From Bradyrhizobium sp. 199 (GTDB taxonomy: Bacteria; Pseudomonadota; Alphaproteobacteria; Rhizobiales; Xanthobacteraceae), in assembly GCF_023073355.1 (NCBI RefSeq), contig NZ_JADPJI010000004.1, positions 124,001 through 188,000 of the forward strand: 64,000 nt of DNA, written 5' to 3'. Of the stretch, positions 45,284-55,578 are shown piece after piece (positions within the stretch are counted from its first letter, which is position 1; every line of letters starts with the position of its first letter). The position numbers and the translations under genes are program-made. The notes beneath the pieces were generated by a model. It made no database searches. It was not told where the DNA came from and saw only the letters and a list, made by a program, of their open reading frames with translations.

Positions 45284-46814
45284 GGTCTTTCTGAAGACCA
45301 GCGCGACCGCGCTTTGCGCAGGCGTCGTCGTGCTGTCGTCGTTTTCGCTCGGCGCCGAAGCGGCGCGGCGCCACTATCGAAGCCACCACCACCATCATCC
45401 TCCGCAACTGCCTGCCGCTCCGCCGCGGGCCTTGCCCTATCCGCAACTGCCGCTGCCGTTCGAAATATCAGGCGCGCAATATCTGCCACTGGCCTGGGCG
45501 GACATGAAAGGCTGGGGCGATGACAATCATCTCGCCGCCTACAAAACGTTCCGCGCCAGCTGCCGGCCGATCAATGCGCAGACCGGCGCGGCCGAGGCGA
45601 AGGGCGAATCAAAAGCAATTGGCGGCTCGCTGAGCGAACCTTGCCGGCTCGCCAAATCGCTCGAGCTCACCGACGATGCCAAGGCAAAGACCTTCTTCGA
45701 GGAGAACTTTTCGCCGCTGCGGATCTCGCGTCTCGGCGAGCCCGACGGCTTCGTCACCGGCTATTATGAGCCGGTGCTGGAGGGATCGCGAACCCAGACC
45801 GATGTCTACAACGTTCCGGTCTACCGCCGTCCCTCGAATCTGTTCGTGCGCGGCTACAAGCAGGACTCGGTCAGCCTGCCCAACAAGGGGCCGGTCTATC
45901 GCAAGATCGGCCGGCGCAAGCTGGTGCCGTATTACGATCGCGGCGAGATCGAGGATGGCAAGATCGCCGGCCGCGGGCTGGAGATCGCCTGGCTGAAGGA
46001 TCCGACCGATCTGCTGTTCGCGCAGATCCAGGGCTCGGCGCGGATCAAGTTCGACGACGGCAGCTCGGTCCGGCTGAACTACGACGCCTATAACGGCTAT
46101 CCCTATACGGCTGTCGGTCGCATCCTGATCGAGCGCGGCATCATCCCGAAAGAGGAGATGTCGATGCAGAAGATCAGGGAATGGATGACGCAAAACCCTG
46201 ATGGCGCCAAGGAGCTGCGCCGCGCGAACCGCGCCTACATCTTCTTCCGCGAGGTCAACCTCTCCGACAAGGACGAGGCGGTGGGTGCGCAAGGCATTCC
46301 GCTGACCGCGGGGCGCTCCATTGCCGTCGACAAATCGCTGCATGTCTACGGCACGCCGTTCTTCATCGAGGGCGAGCTTCCGATCGATTCGGAGCGCTCC
46401 AAGACACCGTTCCACCGGCTGATGATCGCGCAGGACACCGGCTCGGCCATCATCGGTCCCGCGCGCGCCGATCTGTTTTTCGGCGCTGGCCAGGAAGCGG
46501 GCCGCGTCTCCGGGCGGCTGCGCCATCCCATGCACTTCGTGATGCTGGTGCCGAAGGGCCTCGATCCCACGGCGCGCGGCGCCCGGCTGCCGGTGCCCGA
46601 TCCGCGCCCTTCGGAGAAGATCGCAAAGCTGTTTCCGCAAACCGATCCGGGCAAAGCAACGGCGAAGCCTGCTGCCGCCACAGGTCCTGCCGAAACCAAG
46701 ACCGACACCGTCGCCATCGCCGGTCCGGTCCCGCTGCCCGCGCCGCGTCCCGTGATCGAGCCTGCGTCCGAACCGCAGCGGCCGGCGAAGAAACGTCCCC
46801 ATCGGCAGCAATGA
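45261..46814 (+). CDS. mltA: Membrane-bound lytic murein transglycosylase A
   Basis: A 517-residue protein with a signal peptide and then a His-rich/Pro-rich patch. The MltA barrel has 'GFVTGYYEPVLEGS', 'YYDRGEIEDGKIAGRGLEIAWLKDPTDLLFAQIQGSARIKFDDGS', and the 3D domain 'HRLMIAQDTGSAIIGPARADLFFGAG' with catalytic Asp. The Pro/Ala/Lys-rich C-terminus is long. It cleaves peptidoglycan to 1,6-anhydro ends. A TTG at 45261 inside timA is the likely start. The end overlaps the Smr gene by ATGA. Confidence 0.93.
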   Translation: MAPEARIKVFLKTSATALCAGVVVLSSFSLGAEAARRHYRSHHHHHPPQLPAAPPRALPYPQLPLPFEISGAQYLPLAWADMKGWGDDNHLAAYKTFRASCRPINAQTGAAEAKGESKAIGGSLSEPCRLAKSLELTDDAKAKTFFEENFSPLRISRLGEPDGFVTGYYEPVLEGSRTQTDVYNVPVYRRPSNLFVRGYKQDSVSLPNKGPVYRKIGRRKLVPYYDRGEIEDGKIAGRGLEIAWLKDPTDLLFAQIQGSARIKFDDGSSVRLNYDAYNGYPYTAVGRILIERGIIPKEEMSMQKIREWMTQNPDGAKELRRANRAYIFFREVNLSDKDEAVGAQGIPLTAGRSIAVDKSLHVYGTPFFIEGELPIDSERSKTPFHRLMIAQDTGSAIIGPARADLFFGAGQEAGRVSGRLRHPMHFVMLVPKGLDPTARGARLPVPDPRPSEKIAKLFPQTDPGKATAKPAAATGPAETKTDTVAIAGPVPLPAPRPVIEPASEPQRPAKKRPHRQQ

Positions 46815-47401
46815 AGCGATCGTCCCGTCCGCCCGTGCTGGAGCCTCGTCCCTCGCCGCGCCGCCGCGCCTTGAGCGAGGAGGAGCGCGAGCTGTGGCAG
46901 ATCGTTGCCAAACAGGTCAAGCCGCTGCGGAAGCACCGCACGGCGAAGGCGCATGCTCCGCCGCGCGCCGAGCCTTCACCTGCCGCACCGGTCGCGCGGC
47001 CTGCGTCATCGCCCCGCCCGATTGCCGCAGCGCCGGCACCGCGCGCCGCAAAACCATCCGTCCCGCCTTTGGCGCCGCTGGGCAAGCGCGAGCGGACAAA
47101 ACTGTCGCGCGGCCGCAGCGAGATCGAGGCGCGGCTCGATCTGCACGGCATGACCCAGACGCGCGCCCATCGAGCGCTGACCGGCTTCCTGCACCGCGCC
47201 CATCACGACGGCCTGACCTTCGTGCTCGTCATCACCGGCAAGGGCCGTAGCGGCGGCGAAAGCGGCGTGCTGCGGCGTCAGGTGCCGGAATGGCTGAGCC
47301 TGCCGGAATTCCGCGCCTTCGTCGTGGGGTTTGAAGAGGCCGGTATCGGCCATGGCGGCGCGGGCGCGCTTTACGTGCGGATTCGTCGGGCGAAGTTTTA
47401 A
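46811..47401 (+). CDS. Smr-domain (MutS2 C-terminal-like) endonuclease-type protein
   Basis: A 196-residue protein. A basic, Pro/Ala-rich N-terminal ~95 residues precedes a Smr domain: 'IEARLDLHGMTQTRAHRALTGFLHRAHHDGLTFVLVITGKGRSGGESGVLRRQVPEWLS' (LDLHG and GKG motifs). Smr domains nick DNA or cut RNA. It overlaps mltA by 4 bases, so it is translationally coupled in the timA-mltA-smr unit. Confidence 0.93.
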   Translation: MKRSSRPPVLEPRPSPRRRALSEEERELWQIVAKQVKPLRKHRTAKAHAPPRAEPSPAAPVARPASSPRPIAAAPAPRAAKPSVPPLAPLGKRERTKLSRGRSEIEARLDLHGMTQTRAHRALTGFLHRAHHDGLTFVLVITGKGRSGGESGVLRRQVPEWLSLPEFRAFVVGFEEAGIGHGGAGALYVRIRRAKF

Positions 47402-47417
47402 CGCGGGCTCGCTGTAA

Positions 47418-47541
47418 CCTCTCCCGCTTGCGGAAGAGATCGTCGCGCGCAAGCGCGGCGGGTGAGGGTTTTCTCCGCTTGGAGATTGTCCCGTTGCGGA
47501 GACACCCTCTCCCAGCCCTCTCCCGCAAGCGGGCGAGGGGG
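47418..47541. repeat. Hairpin-ended repeat, family B copy 1
   Basis: Both ends are hairpins of the CCTCTCCCGC-TTGC-GGGAGAGG type. The interior contains GGGTGAGGG and CCCTCTCCC blocks. The reverse complement of 50697-50814 aligns over nearly its full length. It lies between the convergent Smr and membrane-protein genes. Confidence 0.85.
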
Positions 47542-47549
47542 CGCACCGC

Positions 47550-48674
47550 CTAAAACGGCCGGATGATTCCGACGCGCGGGATCAGCGCGATGATCAAGCC
47601 GAAGATATTGGTGTTCTGATCCTCCGCCGGAACCGGCGCCGTCTCGCGCGCAGCCGGCAGCATCTTCACCGCATGCAGGATCAGGAACATGCACACCGCC
47701 CAGTTCGAGATCCAGCGGGAATAGTCGAACACCATCGCGAACATCACGACATAGGCGAGGCTGATCCCGATCAGCGCCGCGATCACCAGGCGGCGGTGCG
47801 TCTCGCTTGCGAGCGCGCCGATCAGCTCCGCAAAAAAGCGCCACAGCGGAATGTGCAGCCAGACCAGCAGCGCGAACACGGGCACGCCGAGGATGTTGTG
47901 CGGCAGGCGGCCCCAGGTGTCCGAAACCTCCTTCGCGAGCGGCTGGTACCAGATGTAGGCGAATTGCAGCAGGTCGGTTCGCGCGGGATCGGCCATCCGG
48001 CTCTTCAGATACGCGACGAAATCCGCTTCCGGGATCGGCATCGTTCCCAGGAATTGCGCGGCAAAGAACAGCACCGCGACGATGAGCAAGGCGAGGATGC
48101 CGAAGATGACGTTGCTGCGATCGAGCCCGCAAGCGAGATAGTGCCTGACCACGACGATGGTGACGATCGTCGGCACATACATCAGCAGATGAATGTGGTG
48201 GATCAGCACGAGGATGATCGAGAACAGCGCAGCCGTCGCCACGAAAAGCAATGAGCCCGCTGGCATCAGCAGCAGGACGAGCGCCAGCGCACAGCCATAG
48301 ATGTCGAAATGGCCGAGCGTGTGCATGAAGTTCTTCAGGAAGAACGGCGAACCCGCCATGAAGACGAACAGCGGCAGCGTTTGCGCGGTGAAGCCGAAGG
48401 TCTTCTGGAACAGTCTTGCATAGAGGGCCGATGTCACCAGCCACGTCGCGCCGCCGAGCGCGAACACCGACCATACCGGCACCTTGTCCGTGAACAGCGC
48501 GACGATCGCGCCGATCAGTGCGCGCTTGATGAAGCCGAAATGATAGTCGACCAGGAGATGGATATAGGGGACGTAAGGCGGCAGCTCGATCTTGTGGACG
48601 AACACGCCAATGATGACAGCCGCGTTGACCGCGAGCAGGAGACGCCAGGGATTTTGCAGGATGCGTACGGTCAC
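47550..48674 (-). CDS. Polytopic inner-membrane protein of unknown function
   Basis: A 374-residue protein with roughly ten predicted helices, such as 'LLLAVNAAVIIGVFV', 'LFVATAALFSIILVLIHHIHLLMYVPTIVTIVVV' and 'IFGILALLIVAVLFFAAQFLGT'. The topology resembles integral-membrane proteins of polysaccharide synthesis, but no catalytic motif identifies it. The start is GTG at 48674. The stop is 9 bases from a repeat element. It starts 28 bases after the hslU stop on the same strand and may be cotranscribed with hslU. Confidence 0.8.
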   Translation of the reverse strand: MTVRILQNPWRLLLAVNAAVIIGVFVHKIELPPYVPYIHLLVDYHFGFIKRALIGAIVALFTDKVPVWSVFALGGATWLVTSALYARLFQKTFGFTAQTLPLFVFMAGSPFFLKNFMHTLGHFDIYGCALALVLLLMPAGSLLFVATAALFSIILVLIHHIHLLMYVPTIVTIVVVRHYLACGLDRSNVIFGILALLIVAVLFFAAQFLGTMPIPEADFVAYLKSRMADPARTDLLQFAYIWYQPLAKEVSDTWGRLPHNILGVPVFALLVWLHIPLWRFFAELIGALASETHRRLVIAALIGISLAYVVMFAMVFDYSRWISNWAVCMFLILHAVKMLPAARETAPVPAEDQNTNIFGLIIALIPRVGIIRPF

Positions 48675-48702
48675 GCCGCATCAATAGCGTGACCGCCCGA
48701 AA

Positions 48703-50007
48703 TCACAAAATAAACCGGCTCAAATCCGCATTCTTGGCGAGGTCGCCAACGTGCTTCTGCACGAAATCCGCATCGACCCGGACGGTCTCGCCGCTGCGGT
48801 CGGGGGCGGTGAAGGAGATCTCGTCCAGCACCCGCTCCATCACGGTCTGCAGCCGCCGCGCGCCGATGTTCTCGACCGTCGAGTTCACGGCGACCGCGAC
48901 ATCGGCGAGCGCGTCGATGGCGCTGTCGGTGATGTCGAGCGTCACGCCCTCGGTCTGCATCAAGGCGACATATTGCTTGATCAGCGAGGCCTCGGGCTCG
49001 GTCAGGATGCGGCGCATGTCATTGCGGGTCAGCGCCTGCAATTCGACGCGGATGGGCAAGCGACCCTGCAATTCCGGCAACAGGTCTGACGGCTTTGCGA
49101 CGTGGAAGGCGCCGGAGGCGATGAACAGGATGTGGTCGGTCTTGACCGCGCCGTGCTTGGTGGAGACCGTGGTGCCTTCGATCAAGGGCAGGAGATCGCG
49201 CTGCACCCCCTCGCGCGAGACATCGCCGCCGACGCGGCCGTCACGCGCGCAGATCTTGTCGATCTCGTCGAGAAACACGATGCCGTTGTTCTCGACCGCG
49301 CTGATCGCCTCCAGCGTCAGCTGATCGGTGTCCAGCAGCTTGTCGGACTCTTCGTTGACGAGGATCTCGTGCGAGCCTTCCACGGTCAGCCGCCGCGTCT
49401 TGCTGCGGCCGCCGAGCTTGCCGAAAATGTCGCCGATCGAGATCGCGCCCATCTGCGCGCCCGGCATGCCGGGGATTTCGAACATCGGCATGCCGCTACC
49501 GGACGACTGCGTCTCGACCTCGATTTCCTTGTCGTTGAGCTCGCCGGCGCGCAGCTTCTTGCGGAAGGATTCGCGCGTCGCGGGACTGGCATTGGCGCCG
49601 ACCAGCGCGTCGAGCACGCGCTCCTCGGCGGCGAGCTGCGCGCGAGCGTGCACGTCCTTGCGCTTCTTCTCGCGGACCTGGGCGATCGCGACCTCGACGA
49701 GATCGCGCACGATCTGCTCGACATCGCGGCCGACATAGCCGACCTCGGTGAATTTGGTCGCTTCCACCTTCAGGAAGGGCGCATTCGCAAGTTTCGCCAG
49801 TCGCCGCGCGATCTCTGTTTTGCCGACGCCGGTGGGCCCGATCATCAGAATGTTCTTCGGCAACACCTCTTCGCGCAGGGAGCCTTCGAGCTGCTGCCGC
49901 CGCCAGCGGTTGCGCAGCGCGATCGACACGGCGCGCTTGGCATCGGCCTGGCCGACGATGAAACGATCGAGTTCGGAAACGATTTCACGGGGAGAGAAGT
50001 CTGTCAT
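48703..50007 (-). CDS. hslU: ATP-dependent protease ATPase subunit HslU
   Basis: A 434-residue AAA+ protein. '[34 protein letters not shown]' is the standard start, with Walker A '[18 protein letters not shown]' and Walker B '[11 protein letters not shown]'. The intermediate domain lies between them. The C-terminus ends 'ADLSRFIL', the tail that docks into HslV. It unfolds proteins for HslV. Confidence 0.98.
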   Translation of the reverse strand: MTDFSPREIVSELDRFIVGQADAKRAVSIALRNRWRRQQLEGSLREEVLPKNILMIGPTGVGKTEIARRLAKLANAPFLKVEATKFTEVGYVGRDVEQIVRDLVEVAIAQVREKKRKDVHARAQLAAEERVLDALVGANASPATRESFRKKLRAGELNDKEIEVETQSSGSGMPMFEIPGMPGAQMGAISIGDIFGKLGGRSKTRRLTVEGSHEILVNEESDKLLDTDQLTLEAISAVENNGIVFLDEIDKICARDGRVGGDVSREGVQRDLLPLIEGTTVSTKHGAVKTDHILFIASGAFHVAKPSDLLPELQGRLPIRVELQALTRNDMRRILTEPEASLIKQYVALMQTEGVTLDITDSAIDALADVAVAVNSTVENIGARRLQTVMERVLDEISFTAPDRSGETVRVDADFVQKHVGDLAKNADLSRFIL

Positions 50008-50060
50008 GGGACCTTAGCTAGGGTCAGTTGCGGGCCGGGACAAGCCGGTTTTTTCGACCG

Positions 50061-50678
50061 TCAGATGATCGGCGGGCCGGATTGCCATTGCTTCACGACC
50101 TCGACCGGATGGATCAGCATCAGGATATTGAGTGTCAGATTGTCGCGAATGTGCAGCGCCAGCATGATTTCGAAGGCGATCCCGAGCAGGACGGTCGCGG
50201 ACACGGGCAGCACACGCGCAGCGAGGAACCCCAGCACCATGGCCAGATTGTCGGAGACCGAATTGACGATGCTGTCGCCGAAATAATCCAGCGAGATCGT
50301 GCCGGCGCGGTAGCGCTCGATGATGAACGGCGAGTTCTCGACGATCTCCCAGGCGCCCTCGATCAGCATGGCGACGATCAGCCGTGCCGGCCACGACAGA
50401 GTCAGCAACGGCAGCCGCGCGAACAGCAGCCAGGTCAGGCCATAGAACAGGAAGCCGTGCAGGATGTGCGAGAAGGTGTACCAGTCGGCAATGTGCTGGG
50501 AATTCTCCGAGCTGTTGACCACGCCATGCCAGAGTTTGACATAGCCGCAGGTGCAGATCGGCACCCGCCCCATCGCAAGCAGGATGGAGGCCTGCAGCGC
50601 CAGCAGCAACAGCGCGATGCCGACCCAGTAGGCTGGAGGGATCGCTGTCGTGGCTTTTTTAACGGGCGCGAGCGTCAT
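50061..50678 (-). CDS. DUF2585 family membrane protein
   Basis: A 205-residue protein with about five helices and the family motifs '[44 protein letters not shown]' and '[37 protein letters not shown]'. This family is restricted mainly to Rhizobiales and its role is unknown. It lies between hslV and hslU on the same strand and separates two genes whose products work together. Confidence 0.92.
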   Translation of the reverse strand: MTLAPVKKATTAIPPAYWVGIALLLLALQASILLAMGRVPICTCGYVKLWHGVVNSSENSQHIADWYTFSHILHGFLFYGLTWLLFARLPLLTLSWPARLIVAMLIEGAWEIVENSPFIIERYRAGTISLDYFGDSIVNSVSDNLAMVLGFLAARVLPVSATVLLGIAFEIMLALHIRDNLTLNILMLIHPVEVVKQWQSGPPII

Positions 50679-50696
50679 GCCAAGGCGGCGCTGCGC

Positions 50697-50814
50697 TCCC
50701 TGGCCCGCTTGCGGGAGAGGGTTGGGGAGAGGGTATCTCCGCTAGCAAGAACCCCCAAGAGGCGAGAGCCCTCACCCGGCGCTACGCGCCGACCTCTCCC
50801 GCAAGCGGGAGAGG
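50697..50814. repeat. Hairpin-ended repeat, family B copy 2 (inverted)
   Basis: The reverse complement aligns with 47418-47541: terminal CCTCTCCCGCTTGCGGGAGAGG-type hairpins and shared CCCTCACCCGGCGC/GCGCCGGGTGAGGG. It sits between hslV and the DUF2585 gene. Confidence 0.85.
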
Positions 50815-50859
50815 TTAGACCGAGCCCGGAGCTGCGCTGTTCATCCACAGATGGATCCT

Positions 50860-51420
50860 CTACCCCGTCGCCAGGCTCTCGACGGTCAAATTCCGGTTGG
50901 TGTAGACGCAGATGTCGGCGGCGATGTCGAGGGAGCGGCGGACGATGGTCTCGGCGTCCTTGTCGGTATCGAGCAGGGCCCGTGCCGCCGCCAGTGCGTA
51001 ATTGCCGCCGGAGCCGATCGCCATCACCCCGGCCTCGGGCTCCAGCACGTCGCCGGTGCCTGTCAGCACCAGGGAGACGTCCTTGTCGGCCACGATCATC
51101 ATGGCCTCCAGCCGCCGCAAATAGCGGTCGGTGCGCCAGTCCTTGGCCAACTCCACTGCGGCCCGGGTCAGCTGCCCCGGATATTGCTCGAGTTTGGCTT
51201 CCAGCCGCTCAAACAGGGTGAAGGCGTCGGCGGTCGCGCCAGCAAAGCCGCCGATCACGTCGCCCTTGCCCAGCTTTCGGACCTTCTTGGCGTTGGACTT
51301 GATCACGGTCTGGCCGATCGAGACCTGGCCGTCGCCGCCGACCACCACCTTGCCGGCCTTGCGAACCGTCAAAATCGTGGTGCCGTGCCAGCCCGGCGAG
51401 CTGCTTTGGGAATCCTGCAT
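50860..51420 (-). CDS. hslV: ATP-dependent protease peptidase subunit HslV
   Basis: A 186-residue proteasome-like peptidase. Cleavage before Thr14 in '[25 protein letters not shown]' would expose the catalytic threonine. '[36 protein letters not shown]' is the usual C-terminus. The 13-residue propeptide is typical of Alphaproteobacteria. It forms the HslUV protease with the gene at 48703. Confidence 0.98.
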   Translation of the reverse strand: MQDSQSSSPGWHGTTILTVRKAGKVVVGGDGQVSIGQTVIKSNAKKVRKLGKGDVIGGFAGATADAFTLFERLEAKLEQYPGQLTRAAVELAKDWRTDRYLRRLEAMMIVADKDVSLVLTGTGDVLEPEAGVMAIGSGGNYALAAARALLDTDKDAETIVRRSLDIAADICVYTNRNLTVESLATG

Positions 51421-51614
51421 GAAGTACCTCGTTGTCCGCCTGATTTAGGCGGTCAGGGCGAAGGGGACAACTGGCGCACAACGGCCGTTCCGGGCCGAAT
51501 TTCACTCACCATAGGCAGAAGTAGAGGTCCCGCCGGCCGTTCCCGCAGTAGCGAAGGGGGCATTTGGCTGTTAATAGACTGGCGTTTCAGGCCAAACCCC
51601 AGCGAAAGCCTTCA

Positions 51615-52208
51615 ATGCGCACCGCGACGATCAAGCGCAAGACCAAGGAAACCGACATCGAGGTCACCGTGAACCTCGATGGCACCGGCGTGTCCAATAT
51701 CGCGACCGGCGTCGGCTTTTTCGACCATATGCTCGATCTCCTCGCCCGCCATTCCCGCATTGACCTCACGGTCAAGGCGGTGGGCGATCTGCACATTGAT
51801 TATCACCATACCACCGAAGACACCGGCATCGCGCTCGGCCAGGCGGTCAGGCAGGCGCTCGGCAACATGGCGGGCATCACCCGCTATGCCGGCGTGCACA
51901 TGCCCATGGACGAGACGCTGTCGCGCGTGGTCATCGACATCTCGGGCCGTCCGTTCCTGGTGTTCAAGGCCGACTTCCCCCGCGACAAGATCGGTGAGTT
52001 CGACACCGAGCTGGTGCGCGAGTGGTTCCAGGCCTTCGCCATCAACGCCGGCGTGACTCTCCACGTCGAGACCCTATATGGCGATAACAGCCACCACATC
52101 GCCGAGTCCTGCTTCAAGGGTCTGGCGCGGGCGCTGCGCACGGCGGTAGCGATCGATCCGAAAGCGGCGGGCGAGATCCCGTCCACCAAAGGCTCGCTCG
52201 GCGGCTGA
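51615..52208 (+). CDS. hisB: Imidazoleglycerol-phosphate dehydratase
   Basis: A 197-residue HisB dehydratase with paired metal motifs '[20 protein letters not shown]' with '[16 protein letters not shown]' and '[24 protein letters not shown]'. It converts imidazoleglycerol phosphate to imidazoleacetol phosphate. The ATG at 51615 fits the family. It is the first gene of the his operon and is divergent from hslV. Confidence 0.98.
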   Translation: MRTATIKRKTKETDIEVTVNLDGTGVSNIATGVGFFDHMLDLLARHSRIDLTVKAVGDLHIDYHHTTEDTGIALGQAVRQALGNMAGITRYAGVHMPMDETLSRVVIDISGRPFLVFKADFPRDKIGEFDTELVREWFQAFAINAGVTLHVETLYGDNSHHIAESCFKGLARALRTAVAIDPKAAGEIPSTKGSLGG

Positions 52209-52273
52209 CGTCTTTCGGCCCGCGGCGCGCGCCGCTTGCGGTATCACTGAATTCCTAGGAACGGGGCATCACC

Positions 52274-52804
52274 ATGCCTGTCTACACAGTTCATGCTCCC
52301 TCACCTGCCGGAGCCGATCTGCGCGCGACCGACAAGTTCGTGTTCGTGCGCGACGGTTTTCATTTCTGGGCGATGATCTTCGGTCCGTTCTGGCTGCTGT
52401 GGCATCGGCTATGGCTGGTACTGATCGGCTCTCTGATTTTCCTCGCCGCGTTCAACGCGGGGCTGTCGAGCCTCGGTGTCGGACGCTCTTCGATCTTCTT
52501 CGCCGATCTCATCGTCGCGCTGCTGACGGGTCTTGAGGCCTCCAGCCTGCGTCGCTGGACGCTGTCGCGCGGCAAATGGCGGCAGCTCGACGTGGTCGTT
52601 GCCGACGACGAGGACACTGCCGAGCGGCGCTTCTTCGAGCGCTGGAGCCAGAAGCAGCACGGTATTGTCAACGATCAATGGGCTGTCGATCGCGGCGGCC
52701 CGCCGCCGACCCGGAGTGTGCCGGGTCAGCAATTTTCGAACCCGCCGCCGATTCCGGCCGGCGGCATCATTGGATTGTTTCCAGAGCCGGGAGGGTCAAG
52801 ATGA
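52274..52804 (+). CDS. DUF2628 membrane protein in the his operon
   Basis: A 176-residue protein. '[33 protein letters not shown]' at the N-terminus is the DUF2628 pattern, followed by two or three helices and a soluble tail ending in a Pro/Gly-rich stretch. No function is known. It overlaps hisH by ATGA, so it is translationally coupled to histidine genes. Confidence 0.92.
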   Translation: MPVYTVHAPSPAGADLRATDKFVFVRDGFHFWAMIFGPFWLLWHRLWLVLIGSLIFLAAFNAGLSSLGVGRSSIFFADLIVALLTGLEASSLRRWTLSRGKWRQLDVVVADDEDTAERRFFERWSQKQHGIVNDQWAVDRGGPPPTRSVPGQQFSNPPPIPAGGIIGLFPEPGGSR

Positions 52805-53451
52805 GCGTCGCCATCATCGATTACGGTTCCGGCAACCTGCATTCCGCCGCCAAGGCGTTCGAGCGCGCCGCGCGCAGCCTGGAGAACCCGCAGAAGGTCT
52901 TCGTCACCAGCGATCCGGACCAGGCCTATGAAGCCGATCGTCTGGTGCTGCCGGGCGTCGGCGCCTTCGCCGATTGCCGGCGCGGGCTGGATGCCGTCAA
53001 CGGTATGGTCGAGGCGATCACCGAGGCGGTGCGCGTCAAGGCGCGGCCCTTTTTCGGCATCTGCGTCGGCATGCAATTGATGGCGAGCCGCGGCAAGGAG
53101 CATGTCATCACCGAAGGCTTGAACTGGATCGGCGGGGACGTCGAGAAGATCACGCCACGCGATGAAAGCCTGAAGATCCCACACATGGGCTGGAATACGC
53201 TCGAGGTGCTCAGGGAGCATCCGGTGCTGGACAAGCTGCCGCTCGGCCCCAAGGGCCAGCACGCCTATTTCGTGCACTCCTATCACCTCAACCCCGCCAA
53301 CGAGGCGGACGTGCTCGCGCGCGCCGATTACGGCGGGCCCGTAACCGCGATCGTCGGCAAGGACACCGCGATCGGCACGCAGTTTCACCCCGAGAAGAGC
53401 CAGCGTTTCGGCCTGGCCCTGATCTCGAACTTCTTGCGATGGAAACCGTGA
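52801..53451 (+). CDS. hisH: Imidazole glycerol phosphate synthase glutaminase subunit HisH
   Basis: A 216-residue class I glutamine amidotransferase. The nucleophile Cys is in '[15 protein letters not shown]' (~88), and His/Glu in '[15 protein letters not shown]'. It gives ammonia to HisF. The start is the ATG at 52801, overlapping DUF2628. Confidence 0.98.
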   Translation: MSVAIIDYGSGNLHSAAKAFERAARSLENPQKVFVTSDPDQAYEADRLVLPGVGAFADCRRGLDAVNGMVEAITEAVRVKARPFFGICVGMQLMASRGKEHVITEGLNWIGGDVEKITPRDESLKIPHMGWNTLEVLREHPVLDKLPLGPKGQHAYFVHSYHLNPANEADVLARADYGGPVTAIVGKDTAIGTQFHPEKSQRFGLALISNFLRWKP

Positions 53452-53469
53452 TGGCCGCCTCTCTTGTTA

Positions 53470-53581
53470 CCTCCCCCCTTGTGGGGGAGGTCGAATGCGA
53501 AGCATTCGGGAGGGGGGTAAGCCCCAACGGCGGTGCCCGCGCCTACCCCTCTCCCCAACCCTCCCCCACAAGGGGGGAGGG
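53470..53581. repeat. Hairpin-ended repeat related to family B, inside the his operon
   Basis: CCTCCCCCTTGTGGGGGAGG-type hairpins at both ends enclose GGAGGGGGGTAAGCCCC and CTCTCCCCAACCC. The layout equals family B with a T/A instead of G/C in the hairpin loop. It lies between hisH and hisA and widens that gap to 166 bases. Confidence 0.8.
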
Positions 53582-53617
53582 AGCGGACCGTGCGCGCGGA
53601 AAGGGCGCTGCCAACAC

Positions 53618-54361
53618 ATGATTCTCTTTCCCGCGATCGACCTCAAGAATGGCCAATGCGTGCGCCTCGAGCAAGGCGACATGGCGCGCGCGACCGTGTT
53701 CAACCTCAATCCCGCAGCGCAGGCGCAGAGCTTTGCCGGGCAGGGTTTTGAGTATCTCCACGTCGTCGACCTCGACGGGGCATTTGCCGGCAAGCCGGTG
53801 AATGCCGAGGCTGTCGAGGCGATGCTGAAGACGATCAAGATCCCGGTGCAGCTCGGCGGCGGCATTCGCGATCTCAAAACCGTCGAAGCCTGGCTCGCCA
53901 AGGGCATCACCCGCGTCATCATCGGCACCGCCGCGGTGCGCGATCCGGAGTTGGTGAAGGCGGCCGCGAAGAAGTTTCCCGGCCGTGTCGCGGTCGGGCT
54001 CGATGCGCGTGACGGCAAGGTCGCGGTCGAAGGCTGGGCCGAGACCTCGCAGGTGACGGTGCTCGAGATCGCGCAGCGTTTCGAGGACGCCGGCGTCGCC
54101 GCCATCATCTTCACCGATATCGCGCGCGACGGCCTGCTCAAGGGCCTGAACCTGGATGCGACCATTGCTCTGGCCAACGCCATCTCGATTCCCGTGATCG
54201 CCTCCGGAGGCCTCGCCTCGATCGAGGACGTCAAGGCGATGCTGACGCCACGGGCATCGCGGCTCGCCGGCGCGATTGCGGGCCGTGCGCTCTACGACGG
54301 CCGGCTCGATCCTGCGGCCGCCCTCACTCTGATCCGCAGCGCACGCGCGCCTGGGAGCTGA
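53618..54361 (+). CDS. hisA: ProFAR isomerase HisA
   Basis: A 247-residue (beta-alpha)8 barrel. Asp8 in '[14 protein letters not shown]' and the second Asp in '[16 protein letters not shown]' form the catalytic pair. '[16 protein letters not shown]' binds phosphate. It isomerises ProFAR to PRFAR. The ATG at 53618 is fixed by the family start. Confidence 0.98.
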   Translation: MILFPAIDLKNGQCVRLEQGDMARATVFNLNPAAQAQSFAGQGFEYLHVVDLDGAFAGKPVNAEAVEAMLKTIKIPVQLGGGIRDLKTVEAWLAKGITRVIIGTAAVRDPELVKAAAKKFPGRVAVGLDARDGKVAVEGWAETSQVTVLEIAQRFEDAGVAAIIFTDIARDGLLKGLNLDATIALANAISIPVIASGGLASIEDVKAMLTPRASRLAGAIAGRALYDGRLDPAAALTLIRSARAPGS

Positions 54362-54364
54362 CAC

Positions 54365-55141
54365 ATGTTCAAGGTGCGCGTGATCCCCTGCCTCGACGTC
54401 AAGGACGGCCGCGTCGTCAAGGGCGTCAACTTCGTCGATCTCAGGGATGCCGGCGACCCCGTCGAAGCCGCGATCGCTTATGACGCGGCCGGCGCCGACG
54501 AGCTCACGTTTCTCGACATCACCGCCACCCATGAGAACCGCGGCATCATGCTGGACGTCGTCCGCCGCACGGCGGAAGCCTGCTTCATGCCTGTCACCGT
54601 CGGCGGCGGCGTGCGTGAGGTCAACGATATCAAGACGCTGCTGCGCGCCGGCGCCGACAAGGTCTCGATCAACAGCGCGGCGGTGTCGCGGCGCGAGTTC
54701 GTCAAGGAAGCCGCCGAAAAATTCGGCGAACAGTGCGTCGTGGTCGCGATCGATGCCAAGCGGGTCAAGCGCGCCGGTGGCGGAGAGCGCTGGGAGATAT
54801 TCACCCATGGCGGCCGCAACTCGACCGGCATCGACGCCATCGAATATGCCCAGGAGGTGGTCTCGCTCGGCGCCGGTGAAATCCTGCTCACCTCGATGGA
54901 TCGCGACGGCACCAGGCAAGGTTTTGACATCCCGCTGACCCGGGCGATCGCCGACAGCATTCCCGTTCCCGTGATCGCCTCGGGCGGTGTCGGCAATCTC
55001 GACCACCTCGTCGACGGCATTCGCGACGGCCACGCGACGGCGGTGCTGGCCGCCTCGATCTTCCATTTCGGGGAATTCACCATTCGCGAAGCCAAGGAGC
55101 ACATGGCCCGGCGCGGACTGGCGATGCGCCTCGATGCCTGA
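54365..55141 (+). CDS. hisF: Imidazole glycerol phosphate synthase cyclase subunit HisF
   Basis: A 258-residue barrel with Asp11 in '[18 protein letters not shown]' and the second Asp in '[16 protein letters not shown]'. It uses HisH-derived ammonia to form imidazole glycerol phosphate and AICAR. It begins 3 bases after hisA. Confidence 0.98.
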   Translation: MFKVRVIPCLDVKDGRVVKGVNFVDLRDAGDPVEAAIAYDAAGADELTFLDITATHENRGIMLDVVRRTAEACFMPVTVGGGVREVNDIKTLLRAGADKVSINSAAVSRREFVKEAAEKFGEQCVVVAIDAKRVKRAGGGERWEIFTHGGRNSTGIDAIEYAQEVVSLGAGEILLTSMDRDGTRQGFDIPLTRAIADSIPVPVIASGGVGNLDHLVDGIRDGHATAVLAASIFHFGEFTIREAKEHMARRGLAMRLDA

Positions 55142-55231
55142 CGACTCCCGTTCGCAAAAGTGCTACATGAGGCGGCGGGGAATGGCCTCCGTGGCCAAGT
55201 CTGTTGCCAATCGTGTTTCCGAGTAATTCCG

Positions 55232-55558
55232 ATGCCGCGTTTCACGATCCACGATCTGGCCGAGACCATCGACGCCCGCGCGGCGGCCGGCGGCGAAGCG
55301 TCCTATACCCGCAAGCTCCTCGACAAGGGCGCCGAGCATTGCGCCAAGAAGTTCGGTGAGGAAGCAGTCGAAACCGTAATCGCAGCAGTCGAAAACGATC
55401 GCGCGCATCTGGTCGCCGAGAGCGCGGACCTGCTCTATCATTTCCTTGTGTTGCTCAAGGCACGCGGCGTAAAGCTGGAAGAGGTCGAGGCGACGCTCGA
55501 GAAGCGAACCACGATGTCGGGCTTGGAAGAGAAGGCGTCGCGCAAGGGCGGCAACTAG
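55232..55558 (+). CDS. hisE: Phosphoribosyl-ATP pyrophosphatase
   Basis: A 108-residue MazG-like enzyme: '[57 protein letters not shown]' carries the EExxE..ExxD metal pattern. It hydrolyses PR-ATP to PR-AMP. The start at 55232 is 90 bases after hisF. Confidence 0.97.
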   Translation: MPRFTIHDLAETIDARAAAGGEASYTRKLLDKGAEHCAKKFGEEAVETVIAAVENDRAHLVAESADLLYHFLVLLKARGVKLEEVEATLEKRTTMSGLEEKASRKGGN

Positions 55559-55578
55559 CCGAGTGGAGAGGTCGCGTC

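Noticed and set aside
53543-55102. 519-codon open frame on the minus strand
   Set aside because: It is antisense to hisA and hisF, both unambiguous genes.
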